Source: an uncultured Lachnospiraceae bacterium
Lineage (GTDB): Bacteria > Bacillota > Clostridia > Lachnospirales > Lachnospiraceae
Assembly: GCA_934437985.1 (NCBI GenBank)
Contig: CAKSBI010000032.1
Coordinates: 1-24,590 of the forward strand
Direction: 5' to 3'
Length of the DNA stretch: 24,590 nucleotides
Shown: positions 14,518-24,590 of the stretch, piece by piece
Numbering within the stretch: position 1 is the stretch's first letter
Layout of the letters: each line of letters begins with the position of its first letter
The notes under the pieces: model-generated
Told to the model about the DNA's origin: nothing
Database searches by the model: none
What the model saw: only the letters and a program-made list of their open reading frames with translations
Made by a program: the position numbers and the translations under genes

Positions 14518-15887
14518 TGGAAACAGTTATAAAAGAAAAATGGAACGACATACTTGATTATCTTAAGAATGAATATTCAATTAACCAGGTATGCTATGAT
14601 ACATGGCTTCTTAATTTAAAACCTCACTCAGTCAGTGAAGAAGATAATATAATAACTATATGTATTGATGATGAAAAGATTGGCAAGAATAGTAAAGAAT
14701 ACATACAAAACAAATATGGAATGTTCATACAGGTATCTATAGAAGTAATAACAGGATACCATCTTTCATTACAATTTGTTAACAGCTCTGATTTTGAGAA
14801 GAAAAAAGATACACCAAAGCTGCAGACAGCAAAATCCAATAATGACTCATTGCTTAACATTAATGAAAAAAATACATTTGACACCTTCGTGGTTGGAAGC
14901 AATAACACACTTGCCCATGCTGCCGCCCTTGCCGTTGCAGAATCACCACTCCAGAGTGGATTTAACCCATTATTTATATATGGTGGTTCAGGGCTTGGTA
15001 AAACACACCTTATCCATGCAATTGCACACTACATCAGGGATAACTCTCCTTCACTTAATGTTCTGTATGTTACAAGTGAACAATACACCAACGATATTGT
15101 TAATGCCATGAGTAATGCAAAGCAGGACAGGACACTGCTTGAGAGCATCAAGAGAAAATACAGGGAAGTAGATGTACTTATGGTGGACGATGTCCAGTTC
15201 ATAATAGGAAAAGACAGAACCCAGGAAGAATTTTTCAACACATTTAATACTCTTTATGAACAGGGCAAACAGATCATACTTACAAGTGATAAGCACCCTA
15301 ATCAGATGGAACATCTTGACGACCGTTACCGTTCAAGATTCAACTGGGGGCTTCCTGTAGATATCAAGCCACCGGAATATGAGACAAGACTTGCCGTTCT
15401 TAAAAAAAGGAATGAAGAGAGTCCTATCAAGCTTAAAGAAGAGATTCTTAAGTTTCTCGCTGAGAATATTAAGACGAACATCAGAGACCTTGAAGGGGCA
15501 TACAATAAGATTATTTTACGTGCCAAGCTTCAGCATTGTGATATTAACCTTAATATGGCAATGGACGATATCAAGGATCTTATTCTTACTGACGAAAAGG
15601 TTAAGATTACCAATGACTATATAATTAATATCATTATAGAACATTATGGAGTATCACTTGAAGAGATTACTTCAATGAACAGAAGTAAAAAGATAGCTAA
15701 GGTCAGATTCATATGTATATACATGTGCAGAAAGCTAACCAACTCTTCATACAGTGAAATTGGTGATAAAGTAGGAAAAGACAGAACCTCTGCCATGCAT
15801 GGCTATAATAAGATAGAAAAAGAACTTGAAACTGACGTAAGCTTACAAAATGAGATAGATATACTGATGAAGATAATCAATAATTAA
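14517..15887 (+). CDS. dnaA: Chromosomal replication initiator protein DnaA
   Basis: A 456-residue AAA+ initiator that binds DnaA boxes and opens oriC. Domain I begins METVIKEKWNDIL and a short linker follows. The AAA+ part has FVVGSNNTLAHAAALAVAE, Walker A GGSGLGKTH, Walker B VLMVDDVQF and sensor/arginine regions with DDRYRSRFNWG. Domain IV carries the signature KDRTSAMHGYNKI. The signature is usually DHT; here it is Asp422-Arg423-Thr424. An ATG at 14505 would add four residues, but it overlaps the AAAGGA ribosome binding site that serves 14517. The frame and length fit the family well. Confidence 0.97.
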   Translation: METVIKEKWNDILDYLKNEYSINQVCYDTWLLNLKPHSVSEEDNIITICIDDEKIGKNSKEYIQNKYGMFIQVSIEVITGYHLSLQFVNSSDFEKKKDTPKLQTAKSNNDSLLNINEKNTFDTFVVGSNNTLAHAAALAVAESPLQSGFNPLFIYGGSGLGKTHLIHAIAHYIRDNSPSLNVLYVTSEQYTNDIVNAMSNAKQDRTLLESIKRKYREVDVLMVDDVQFIIGKDRTQEEFFNTFNTLYEQGKQIILTSDKHPNQMEHLDDRYRSRFNWGLPVDIKPPEYETRLAVLKKRNEESPIKLKEEILKFLAENIKTNIRDLEGAYNKIILRAKLQHCDINLNMAMDDIKDLILTDEKVKITNDYIINIIIEHYGVSLEEITSMNRSKKIAKVRFICIYMCRKLTNSSYSEIGDKVGKDRTSAMHGYNKIEKELETDVSLQNEIDILMKIINN

Positions 15888-16035
15888 ACACTATTAATTA
15901 ACATATATTTTTTCAGTGTTTTCAATGCTTTAATGTAGATGTTAACGTTATCAACGCACTCTACTGCTATTATTACCAATATATAATTATATATTTATAT
16001 ATGGCCGGAATTAACCTGAAAGGAGTTTATCGCTC

Positions 16036-17142
16036 ATGAAAATTATATGTAAAAAAAATGATTTAGTAAAAAGTACCAATATCGTTATGAAAGCAGTATC
16101 TAATAAAACTACAATGCCAATATTGGAATCTATTCTTATAGAAGCCTATAATGATAATATCAAAATGACAGGTAACGATATGGAAATGGGTATAGAAACC
16201 CTGGTTAGCGGCGTAATCGAAAGAGAGGGTGCCGTTCTCGTTGAGGCTAAAATGTTTTTTGAATTTGTAAGAAAGATGCCTTTAGATGATATAGTTATTG
16301 AGTATATAGATAACCAGGTTATTATAAAATCAGGAAAATCCGAGATTAAACTTGCTTCCAGGAACAAAGACGAATTTCCTGTACTGCCGGATATTATAAG
16401 GAGCAGCAGAATTTCACTTTCACAATTTACATTAAGAGAGATAATAAGACAGACAATTCATTCCATATCCACCAATGAAAGCAGTAAGCTTATGACAGGT
16501 GAGCTATTTGAGATTAATGAAAATGAATTAAGGGTAACAGCACTTGACGGATATAGAATTTCTATAAGAAAAGTAACATTAAAAGAAAGTTATCCTTCTA
16601 TAAAGGTTGTAATTCCCGGAAAAACGCTTAATGAGATAACTAAGATTATTAATGGCGGAATTGAAGATGAGATGAATATATACTTTGATGAAAAGCATGT
16701 ATTGTTTGAATTTGATGACACTATAGTTATGTCAAGGCTGATTGAAGGAGAATACTACAGAATAGATCAGATGCTGTCAGGTGACTATGAGACAAAAGTA
16801 GTGATCAATAAGTCACAATTGTTCGGATGTCTTGACAGGTCAACACTTCTTATCAGGGATTCTGAAAAAAAGCCTATTGTTCTTAATATAGTTGATGGTA
16901 ATCTTAAGCTGGAGATTAATTCTACCATCGGAACAATGGATGAGGACATAGAGATTATAAAAGAGGGTCCGGATATAATGATCGCATTTAATCCTAAGTT
17001 CATTATGGATGTTCTTAAGGTTATTGATGATGAAGATATTTCAATATATTTTATTAATTCAAAAGCACCATTCTTTATAAAAAATGATGAAGGAACATAT
17101 ATGTACTTTATAGTTCCGGTGTTACTTAATGCAGTAATGTAG
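16036..17142 (+). CDS. dnaN: DNA polymerase III beta subunit (sliding clamp)
   Basis: A 368-residue clamp subunit; two molecules make the ring that tethers the replicative polymerase. The N-terminal block with STNIVMKAVSNKTTMPILESI, the central NPKF-type strands and a C-terminal YFIVPVLLNAVM (fitting the conserved IxPVRL-like ending) are all present, with no internal breaks. AAAGGAG lies about 10 nt before the ATG. It follows dnaA after 148 bp of AT-rich DNA that holds a possible 7-bp hairpin (15886-15892/15915-15921) and a TATAAT at 15982. A promoter of its own is therefore possible but not well supported. Confidence 0.96.
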   Translation: MKIICKKNDLVKSTNIVMKAVSNKTTMPILESILIEAYNDNIKMTGNDMEMGIETLVSGVIEREGAVLVEAKMFFEFVRKMPLDDIVIEYIDNQVIIKSGKSEIKLASRNKDEFPVLPDIIRSSRISLSQFTLREIIRQTIHSISTNESSKLMTGELFEINENELRVTALDGYRISIRKVTLKESYPSIKVVIPGKTLNEITKIINGGIEDEMNIYFDEKHVLFEFDDTIVMSRLIEGEYYRIDQMLSGDYETKVVINKSQLFGCLDRSTLLIRDSEKKPIVLNIVDGNLKLEINSTIGTMDEDIEIIKEGPDIMIAFNPKFIMDVLKVIDDEDISIYFINSKAPFFIKNDEGTYMYFIVPVLLNAVM

Positions 17143-17153
17143 GAGATGTATGT

Positions 17154-17358
17154 ATGGAAGAGATATATATAAGAGATGAATATATTAAGCTTGGACAGGC
17201 ACTTAAGCTTGCAGGACTTGTAGGTTCAGGAACTGACTCAAAGTATGTTATTAAAGAAGGCATGGTAAAGCTTAATGGTGAGGTAGTCTACGAACGTGGA
17301 AAAAAATGTCATATTAATGATGTGATTGAATTTGAAGGTGAGAAGGTAGTTGTAAAGA

Positions 17359-17369
<11 letters not shown>
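17154..17369 (+). CDS. yaaA: S4 domain RNA-binding protein (YaaA type)
   Basis: A 71-residue S4-like protein, a constant neighbour of dnaN and recF in Firmicutes. The S4 alpha-L core is visible: YIKLGQALKLAGLVGSG, then VKLNGEVVYERGKKCHINDVIEF. The family (YaaA/RlbA) is linked to late 50S ribosome assembly in B. subtilis. AGGAG lies before the ATG. It begins 11 bp after dnaN and overlaps recF by 11 bp, so translation with recF is probably coupled. Confidence 0.9.
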
Positions 17370-20371
<3,002 letters not shown>

Positions 20372-20386
20372 TCAGGAGGATAAGTA

Positions 20387-22948
20387 ATGGATGAAAATAT
20401 ATTTGATAAGGTAAATGATGTTGATATAAAAAGAACCATGGAAACCTCATATATTGAGTATGCCATGTCTGTTATTGCATCAAGAGCGCTTCCTGATGTC
20501 AGGGATGGACTTAAACCGGTTCAGAGAAGAATTCTGTATTCTATGATAGAGCTTAATAATGGACCGGACAAGCCACATAGAAAATGCGCCCGTATCGTTG
20601 GTGATACCATGGGTAAATACCACCCACATGGGGACAGCTCAATATATGGTGCTTTGGTTAATCTTGCACAGGAATGGTCAACAAGATATCCGTTAGTTGA
20701 CGGACATGGAAACTTTGGTTCAGTGGATGGTGATTCAGCAGCGGCAATGCGATATACAGAGGCAAGACTTAGTAAGATATCCATGGAAATGCTTGCTGAT
20801 ATTAACAAAGAGACAGTAGATTTTGCGCCTAACTTTGATGAGACAGAAAAAGAGCCTGTCGTCCTTCCGTCAAGAATACCTAATCTTCTTGTTAATGGAA
20901 CATCCGGTATTGCTGTAGGTATGGCAACTAATATACCTCCACATAATCTTGGTGAGGTCATCAATGCGGTATTACATATAATAGAAAATGAAAAGCAGGG
21001 GGAAGAAACATCCGTAGAAGAGATTCTGGGTATCATAAAGGGACCTGATTTTCCGACAGGAGCTACAATACTCGGAACAAGAGGCATTGAAGAAGCTTAT
21101 CGTACAGGAAGGGGCAAGATACGTGTAAGAGCAGTTACGAATATTGAAGCTCTGCCTAATGGTAAGAACAGAATAATTGTGACTGAGCTTCCATACATGG
21201 TCAACAAGGCCAGACTTGTAGAGAAGATTGCGGAATTACATAAGGACAAAAAGGTAGATGGGATAACAGACCTTAAGGACGAGTCAAGCCGTGAAGGAAT
21301 GAGAATCGTAATTGAGCTGAGAAAAGATGTTAATCCTAATATTGTACTTAATCAGTTATATAAGCATAGTCAGCTTCAGGATACATTTGGAGTAATAATG
21401 CTTGCACTTGTTAATAACGAGCCAAAGATTATGAATATACTTCAGATACTTAAGTATTATCTTGAGCATCAGGAAGACGTTGTAACAAGAAGAACACAAT
21501 ATGACCTTAGAAAAGCTGAGGAAAGAGCCCACATTTTAGAAGGTCTTCTTATTGCGCTTGACAATATTGACGAAGTAATATCAATAATCAGAAGCTCAAA
21601 GACAGCCGCAGAAGCAAAAGAAAGACTCATGGACAGATTTGGATTATCAGATATCCAGTCACAGAGTATTATAGATATGCGTCTGAGAAAGCTGACAGGA
21701 TTAGAGAGAGAGGCAACCGAAAAAGAATATGCCGAATTAATGGTTAAGATAGATGAATATAAGAAAATACTTTCTGACAGGAACGAACTTCTTACTGTTA
21801 TCGGTAATGAGATAATAATAATACGTGATAAATACAGTGATGACAGAAGAACAGCCATTGGATTTGATGAATACGATATTTCAATGGAGGATATGATACC
21901 ACGTGAAAATACAGTAGTTGCAATGACAAGCATCGGTTATATCAAGAGAATGACTGTAGACAATTTTAAGAGCCAGCATCGTGGTGGAAAAGGAATTAAG
22001 GGAATGCAGACCCTTGAAGAAGATTATATTGAAAAGCTATTTATGACAACATCGCATCATTACATTATGTTTTTCACCAATATGGGTCGTGTGTATAGGA
22101 TGAAGGCATATGAGATTCCGGAGACGGGAAGGACAGCAAGAGGAACTGCAATAATTAATCTTCTTGAGCTTCAGCCTGGAGAAAAGATAACTGCATTAAT
22201 TCCAATTAAAGAATTTGATGATGACAGATATCTTACAATGGCAACAAAGAAAGGTATTATCAAGAAGACAAGGATAGATGAATACAGGAATATCAGAAAG
22301 AGCGGGCTTCAGGCAATCAATCTCCGTGAGGAAGACGAGCTTATTGAAGTTAAAGTAACAGACAACACCAAAGAGATATTCCTAGTAACCAAAAATGGAA
22401 TGTGTATCAGATTCAAGGAGACAGATGTAAGAAGTACCGGACGTGCATCTATGGGAGTAATTGGTATGAATCTGTCTTATGATGATGAAGTAGTTGGTAT
22501 GCAGCTTAATACACAGGGCAGTGATATACTTATAGTTTCTGAAAATGGACTTGGAAAGCGTACAGATATAGAAGAATTTACTTTACAGAGAAGGGGCGGT
22601 AAGGGTGTCAAATGTTATAAGATAACAGAAAAGACAGGTTCAGTTGTAGCTGCCAAGATAATTGACGAACACAGGGAAGTTCTGCTTATAACCAATGAGG
22701 GAATAATAATAAGGATCAGAGTCAGTGACATATCTAAGCTTAAGAGAATTACATCCGGAGTTAAGCTTATGAATGTTGATGTTGAAAAAGATATTGTTAT
22801 TGCCGGAATAGCAAAAGTAAGTGATACCAACCCTGACGGAACTCCAATTAACGAATCAGATGAATATGATGATCTGGTGGGTGATTACAGTGAATCAGAA
22901 GATATAACAGAAGATACTGAAAATGAAGATACAACAATAGAAGAATAA
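20387..22948 (+). CDS. gyrA: DNA gyrase subunit A
   Basis: An 853-residue DNA breakage-reunion subunit. The winged-helix/QRDR part reads [16 protein letters not shown] (76-91), with catalytic Tyr123 in AMRYTEARL. The coiled-coil arm and the C-terminal beta-pinwheel carry two GyrA boxes, QHRGGKG and QRRGGKG, which mark it as gyrase rather than topoisomerase IV. An acidic tail of about 40 residues follows. At the positions of E. coli Ser83 and Asp87 stand Ser84 and Gly88. AGGAGG lies before the ATG, 15 bp after gyrB. Confidence 0.97.
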   Translation: MDENIFDKVNDVDIKRTMETSYIEYAMSVIASRALPDVRDGLKPVQRRILYSMIELNNGPDKPHRKCARIVGDTMGKYHPHGDSSIYGALVNLAQEWSTRYPLVDGHGNFGSVDGDSAAAMRYTEARLSKISMEMLADINKETVDFAPNFDETEKEPVVLPSRIPNLLVNGTSGIAVGMATNIPPHNLGEVINAVLHIIENEKQGEETSVEEILGIIKGPDFPTGATILGTRGIEEAYRTGRGKIRVRAVTNIEALPNGKNRIIVTELPYMVNKARLVEKIAELHKDKKVDGITDLKDESSREGMRIVIELRKDVNPNIVLNQLYKHSQLQDTFGVIMLALVNNEPKIMNILQILKYYLEHQEDVVTRRTQYDLRKAEERAHILEGLLIALDNIDEVISIIRSSKTAAEAKERLMDRFGLSDIQSQSIIDMRLRKLTGLEREATEKEYAELMVKIDEYKKILSDRNELLTVIGNEIIIIRDKYSDDRRTAIGFDEYDISMEDMIPRENTVVAMTSIGYIKRMTVDNFKSQHRGGKGIKGMQTLEEDYIEKLFMTTSHHYIMFFTNMGRVYRMKAYEIPETGRTARGTAIINLLELQPGEKITALIPIKEFDDDRYLTMATKKGIIKKTRIDEYRNIRKSGLQAINLREEDELIEVKVTDNTKEIFLVTKNGMCIRFKETDVRSTGRASMGVIGMNLSYDDEVVGMQLNTQGSDILIVSENGLGKRTDIEEFTLQRRGGKGVKCYKITEKTGSVVAAKIIDEHREVLLITNEGIIIRIRVSDISKLKRITSGVKLMNVDVEKDIVIAGIAKVSDTNPDGTPINESDEYDDLVGDYSESEDITEDTENEDTTIEE

Positions 22949-22969
22949 ATACATTGAGGAGATAATGGT

Positions 22970-23812
22970 ATGCGTATAATTAATACTGATACAATTATTG
23001 ATAATATTAAAGAAATGTGTATAGAAGCCAATTACGTATTGTCAGAAGATGTATCTGAGAGAATAGAAAAAGCAGCCGGATCTGAAGAAAATGAGATTGG
23101 CAGACGTATACTTGAACAGCTTGTTCAGAATATGGATATTGCAAAAAAAGATAATATACCAATATGCCAGGATACAGGTATGACAACTGTATTTATGAAA
23201 ATAGGGCAGGATGTACATATTGAAGGTATGTTAATTGAAGATGCAATTAACGAAGGAATAAAAAGAGGCTACGAAGAAGGATATCTGCGTAAGTCTGTTG
23301 TTGGTGATCCATTAGAAAGAATTAATACAAAAGATAATACACCTGGAATTATCCATTATGAGATTGTAGCCGGAGATAAGATAGATATAACAGTTGCCCC
23401 AAAGGGATTTGGGTCTGAAAATATGAGCAGGGTATATATGTTAAAACCGGCAGATGGGGAAGAAGGTGTAAAAAGATCCATTATAGAAACTGTAAAGCTT
23501 GCCGGACCAAATGCGTGCCCTCCAATTGTAGTAGGGGTTGGAATAGGCGGAAACTTTGAAAAATGTACATACCTGGCAAAAAAAGCCCTGACCAGAAAAC
23601 TTGGTTCGCATTCAGACAAACCCCATATAGCCAGAATAGAAAAAGAATTATTAGAAGAAATTAATGCACTTGGAATAGGACCTGGTGGGCTTGGAGGTAA
23701 AACAACAGCTCTTGGAATTAACATTGAGACATATCCTACCCATATAGCAGGATTACCACTGGCTATTAATATATGCTGCCATGTTAACAGGCATGTATCA
23801 CGTACAATATAG
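22970..23812 (+). CDS. fumA: Class I fumarate hydratase, alpha subunit
   Basis: A 280-residue subunit of the two-subunit iron-sulfur hydratase that interconverts fumarate and malate (FumA N-terminal/TtdA family). The three cluster-ligand regions are visible: ICQDTG with Cys66, GPNACPPI with Cys183, and NICCHVNRH with Cys269/270. KGFGSEN and GPGGLGGKTTALG also fit. Tartrate dehydratase is the alternative, since the families overlap. GAGGAG precedes the ATG only 21 bp after gyrA, so it is probably co-transcribed with the gyrase genes. The cluster implies an oxygen-sensitive enzyme, consistent with an anaerobe. Confidence 0.88.
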   Translation: MRIINTDTIIDNIKEMCIEANYVLSEDVSERIEKAAGSEENEIGRRILEQLVQNMDIAKKDNIPICQDTGMTTVFMKIGQDVHIEGMLIEDAINEGIKRGYEEGYLRKSVVGDPLERINTKDNTPGIIHYEIVAGDKIDITVAPKGFGSENMSRVYMLKPADGEEGVKRSIIETVKLAGPNACPPIVVGVGIGGNFEKCTYLAKKALTRKLGSHSDKPHIARIEKELLEEINALGIGPGGLGGKTTALGINIETYPTHIAGLPLAINICCHVNRHVSRTI

Positions 23813-23906
23813 ATAACTGAAAATGTTTAGAAAAATAACAGGCATACATACTATGATTTGGATAAAATAATTGCAGAAACACAATATATAGAAAAAGGAG
23901 AACATA

Positions 23907-24431
23907 ATGGAAGTATATATTGATACACCTTTGACAAAAGAAAAAGTCGGGAATCTACATTCCGGAGACTATGTATATATAACTGGAACAATATATTCTG
24001 CCAGGGATGCTGCACATCTCAGAATGTATAATGCTGTCAGCAATAATGAAAAGCTGCCATTTAATATAAAGGATCAGATAATATATTATCTTGGACCAAC
24101 ACCGGCAAGAGAGGGACAGGTGATAGGTTCTGCAGGTCCAACAACAAGCAGCAGAATGGATAAATATACCCCTACGCTTCTTGATATGGGAATGACAGGA
24201 ATGATCGGAAAGGGAAAAAGAAGTGAAGAAGTAATAGATGCAATGAAAAAAAATAAGGCAGTGTACTTTGCTGCAGTCGGAGGGGCAGGTGCATTGTTAT
24301 CAAAATGCATAAAAAAATCAAAGGTAATAGCATACGATGACCTTGGAACAGAAGCAATAAGGGAGATGTATGTTGAAAACCTGCCTGTAATCGTAGTAAT
24401 TGACTGTAAAGGCAATAATATGTATAAATAA
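23907..24431 (+). CDS. fumB: Class I fumarate hydratase, beta subunit
   Basis: A 174-residue partner of the preceding gene, corresponding to the C-terminal domain of single-chain class I fumarases (TtdB family). Recognisable blocks are GDYVYITGTIYSARDAAH, YYLGPTPA, GSAGPTTSSRMDKYTP, GMIGKGKR and AAVGGAGALLSKCI. AAAAAGGAG lies before the ATG. It follows the alpha subunit after 94 bp, longer than usual for this pair. L-tartrate dehydratase beta is the alternative. The symbol is nominal: E. coli FumA and FumB are fused forms. Confidence 0.88.
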   Translation: MEVYIDTPLTKEKVGNLHSGDYVYITGTIYSARDAAHLRMYNAVSNNEKLPFNIKDQIIYYLGPTPAREGQVIGSAGPTTSSRMDKYTPTLLDMGMTGMIGKGKRSEEVIDAMKKNKAVYFAAVGGAGALLSKCIKKSKVIAYDDLGTEAIREMYVENLPVIVVIDCKGNNMYK

Positions 24432-24434
24432 CTA

Positions 24435-24463
24435 TTGACAAATATGAAACTATTTGGTAAAGT
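24435..24463 (+). promoter_or_regulatory. Promoter of tRNA-Ser
   Basis: TTGACA (24435-24440), a 17-bp spacer and TAAAGT (24458-24463), with TGG just before the -10 (extended -10). TATTTGGT/ACCAAATA arms (24451-24458, 24476-24483) overlap the -10; these may be a weak fumB terminator. Confidence 0.75.
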
Positions 24464-24513
24464 ATCTAAATATGAACCAAATAATTTTGGAAATATAGTT
24501 TTAAGTTCAGTTC

Positions 24514-24590
24514 GGAGAAGTACTCAAGTGGCTGAAGAGGTGCCCCTGCTAAGGGTATAGGTCGTTTGCGCGGCGCGAGGGTTCAAATCC
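24514..24590 (+). tRNA. tRNA-Ser(GCT), 3' end cut by the window
   Basis: The acceptor 5' strand GGAGAAG, a D arm, an anticodon loop with CTGCTAA (anticodon GCT, reading AGC/AGU) between CCC and GGG, a long variable arm with a GCGCGGCGC-type stem, and the T arm ending GGGTTCAAATCC at the last base. The 3' acceptor strand lies beyond the window. Confidence 0.92.

Overview
The window is a chromosomal replication-origin neighbourhood of an AT-rich Firmicute, most likely a clostridium of the Lachnospiraceae type. The grounds are the canonical order around oriC (parB-parA-rsmG-mnmG-mnmE-jag-yidC-yidD-rnpA-rpmH / oriC / dnaA-dnaN-yaaA-recF-gyrB-gyrA), low GC, strong AAGGAGG-type ribosome binding sites, a Spo0J/Soj pair with consensus parS sites, and a DUF4446 gene behind parB. 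No species can be named from the sequence alone.

Layout. 1-2890: a DUF2752 membrane protein (-), a small secreted Cys/His protein (+) and a DacF-type D,D-carboxypeptidase (-). 2900-4170: trmB (+) divergent from dacF, a doubtful 44-residue ORF, and tRNA-Lys(CTT) with its own promoter and terminator. 4229-7046: DUF4446, parB and parA (-), then about 480 bp of very AT-rich DNA with three perfect parS sites and an all-A/T inverted repeat. 7047-11081: rsmG, mnmG and mnmE (-), separated by an intrinsic terminator from the upstream jag-yidC-yidD-rnpA-rpmH operon (11149-14055, -). 14056-14516: oriC-type intergenic region with DnaA-box-like sites between a near-consensus rpmH promoter and the dnaA promoter. 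14517-24431: dnaA, dnaN, S4-domain yaaA, recF, gyrB, gyrA and the two subunits of a class I fumarase, all on the + strand. The window ends inside a tRNA-Ser(GCT) gene with its own promoter.

How the parts work together. DnaA opens the origin; DnaN, RecF and gyrase serve replication and repair on the right arm. On the left arm, L34 and RnpA serve ribosome and tRNA production, YidD/YidC/Jag serve membrane protein insertion and RNA binding, MnmE/MnmG modify wobble uridine, RsmG methylates 16S rRNA, and ParA/ParB/parS segregate the origin. Most large genes run away from the origin. trmB, tRNA-Lys and the small secreted gene are head-on to the leftward fork.

I see no defence system, mobile element or CRISPR array. 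The points most worth a second look are regulatory or residue-level: a GC-rich dnaA leader holding a 30-codon ORF that overlaps the dnaA start, an Arg in place of the usual His in the DnaA-box reading motif, a YidC whose groove Arg is Asn and which has a large external loop, a terminator placed directly before the mnmE ribosome binding site, and a hairpin between the trmB ribosome binding site and start.
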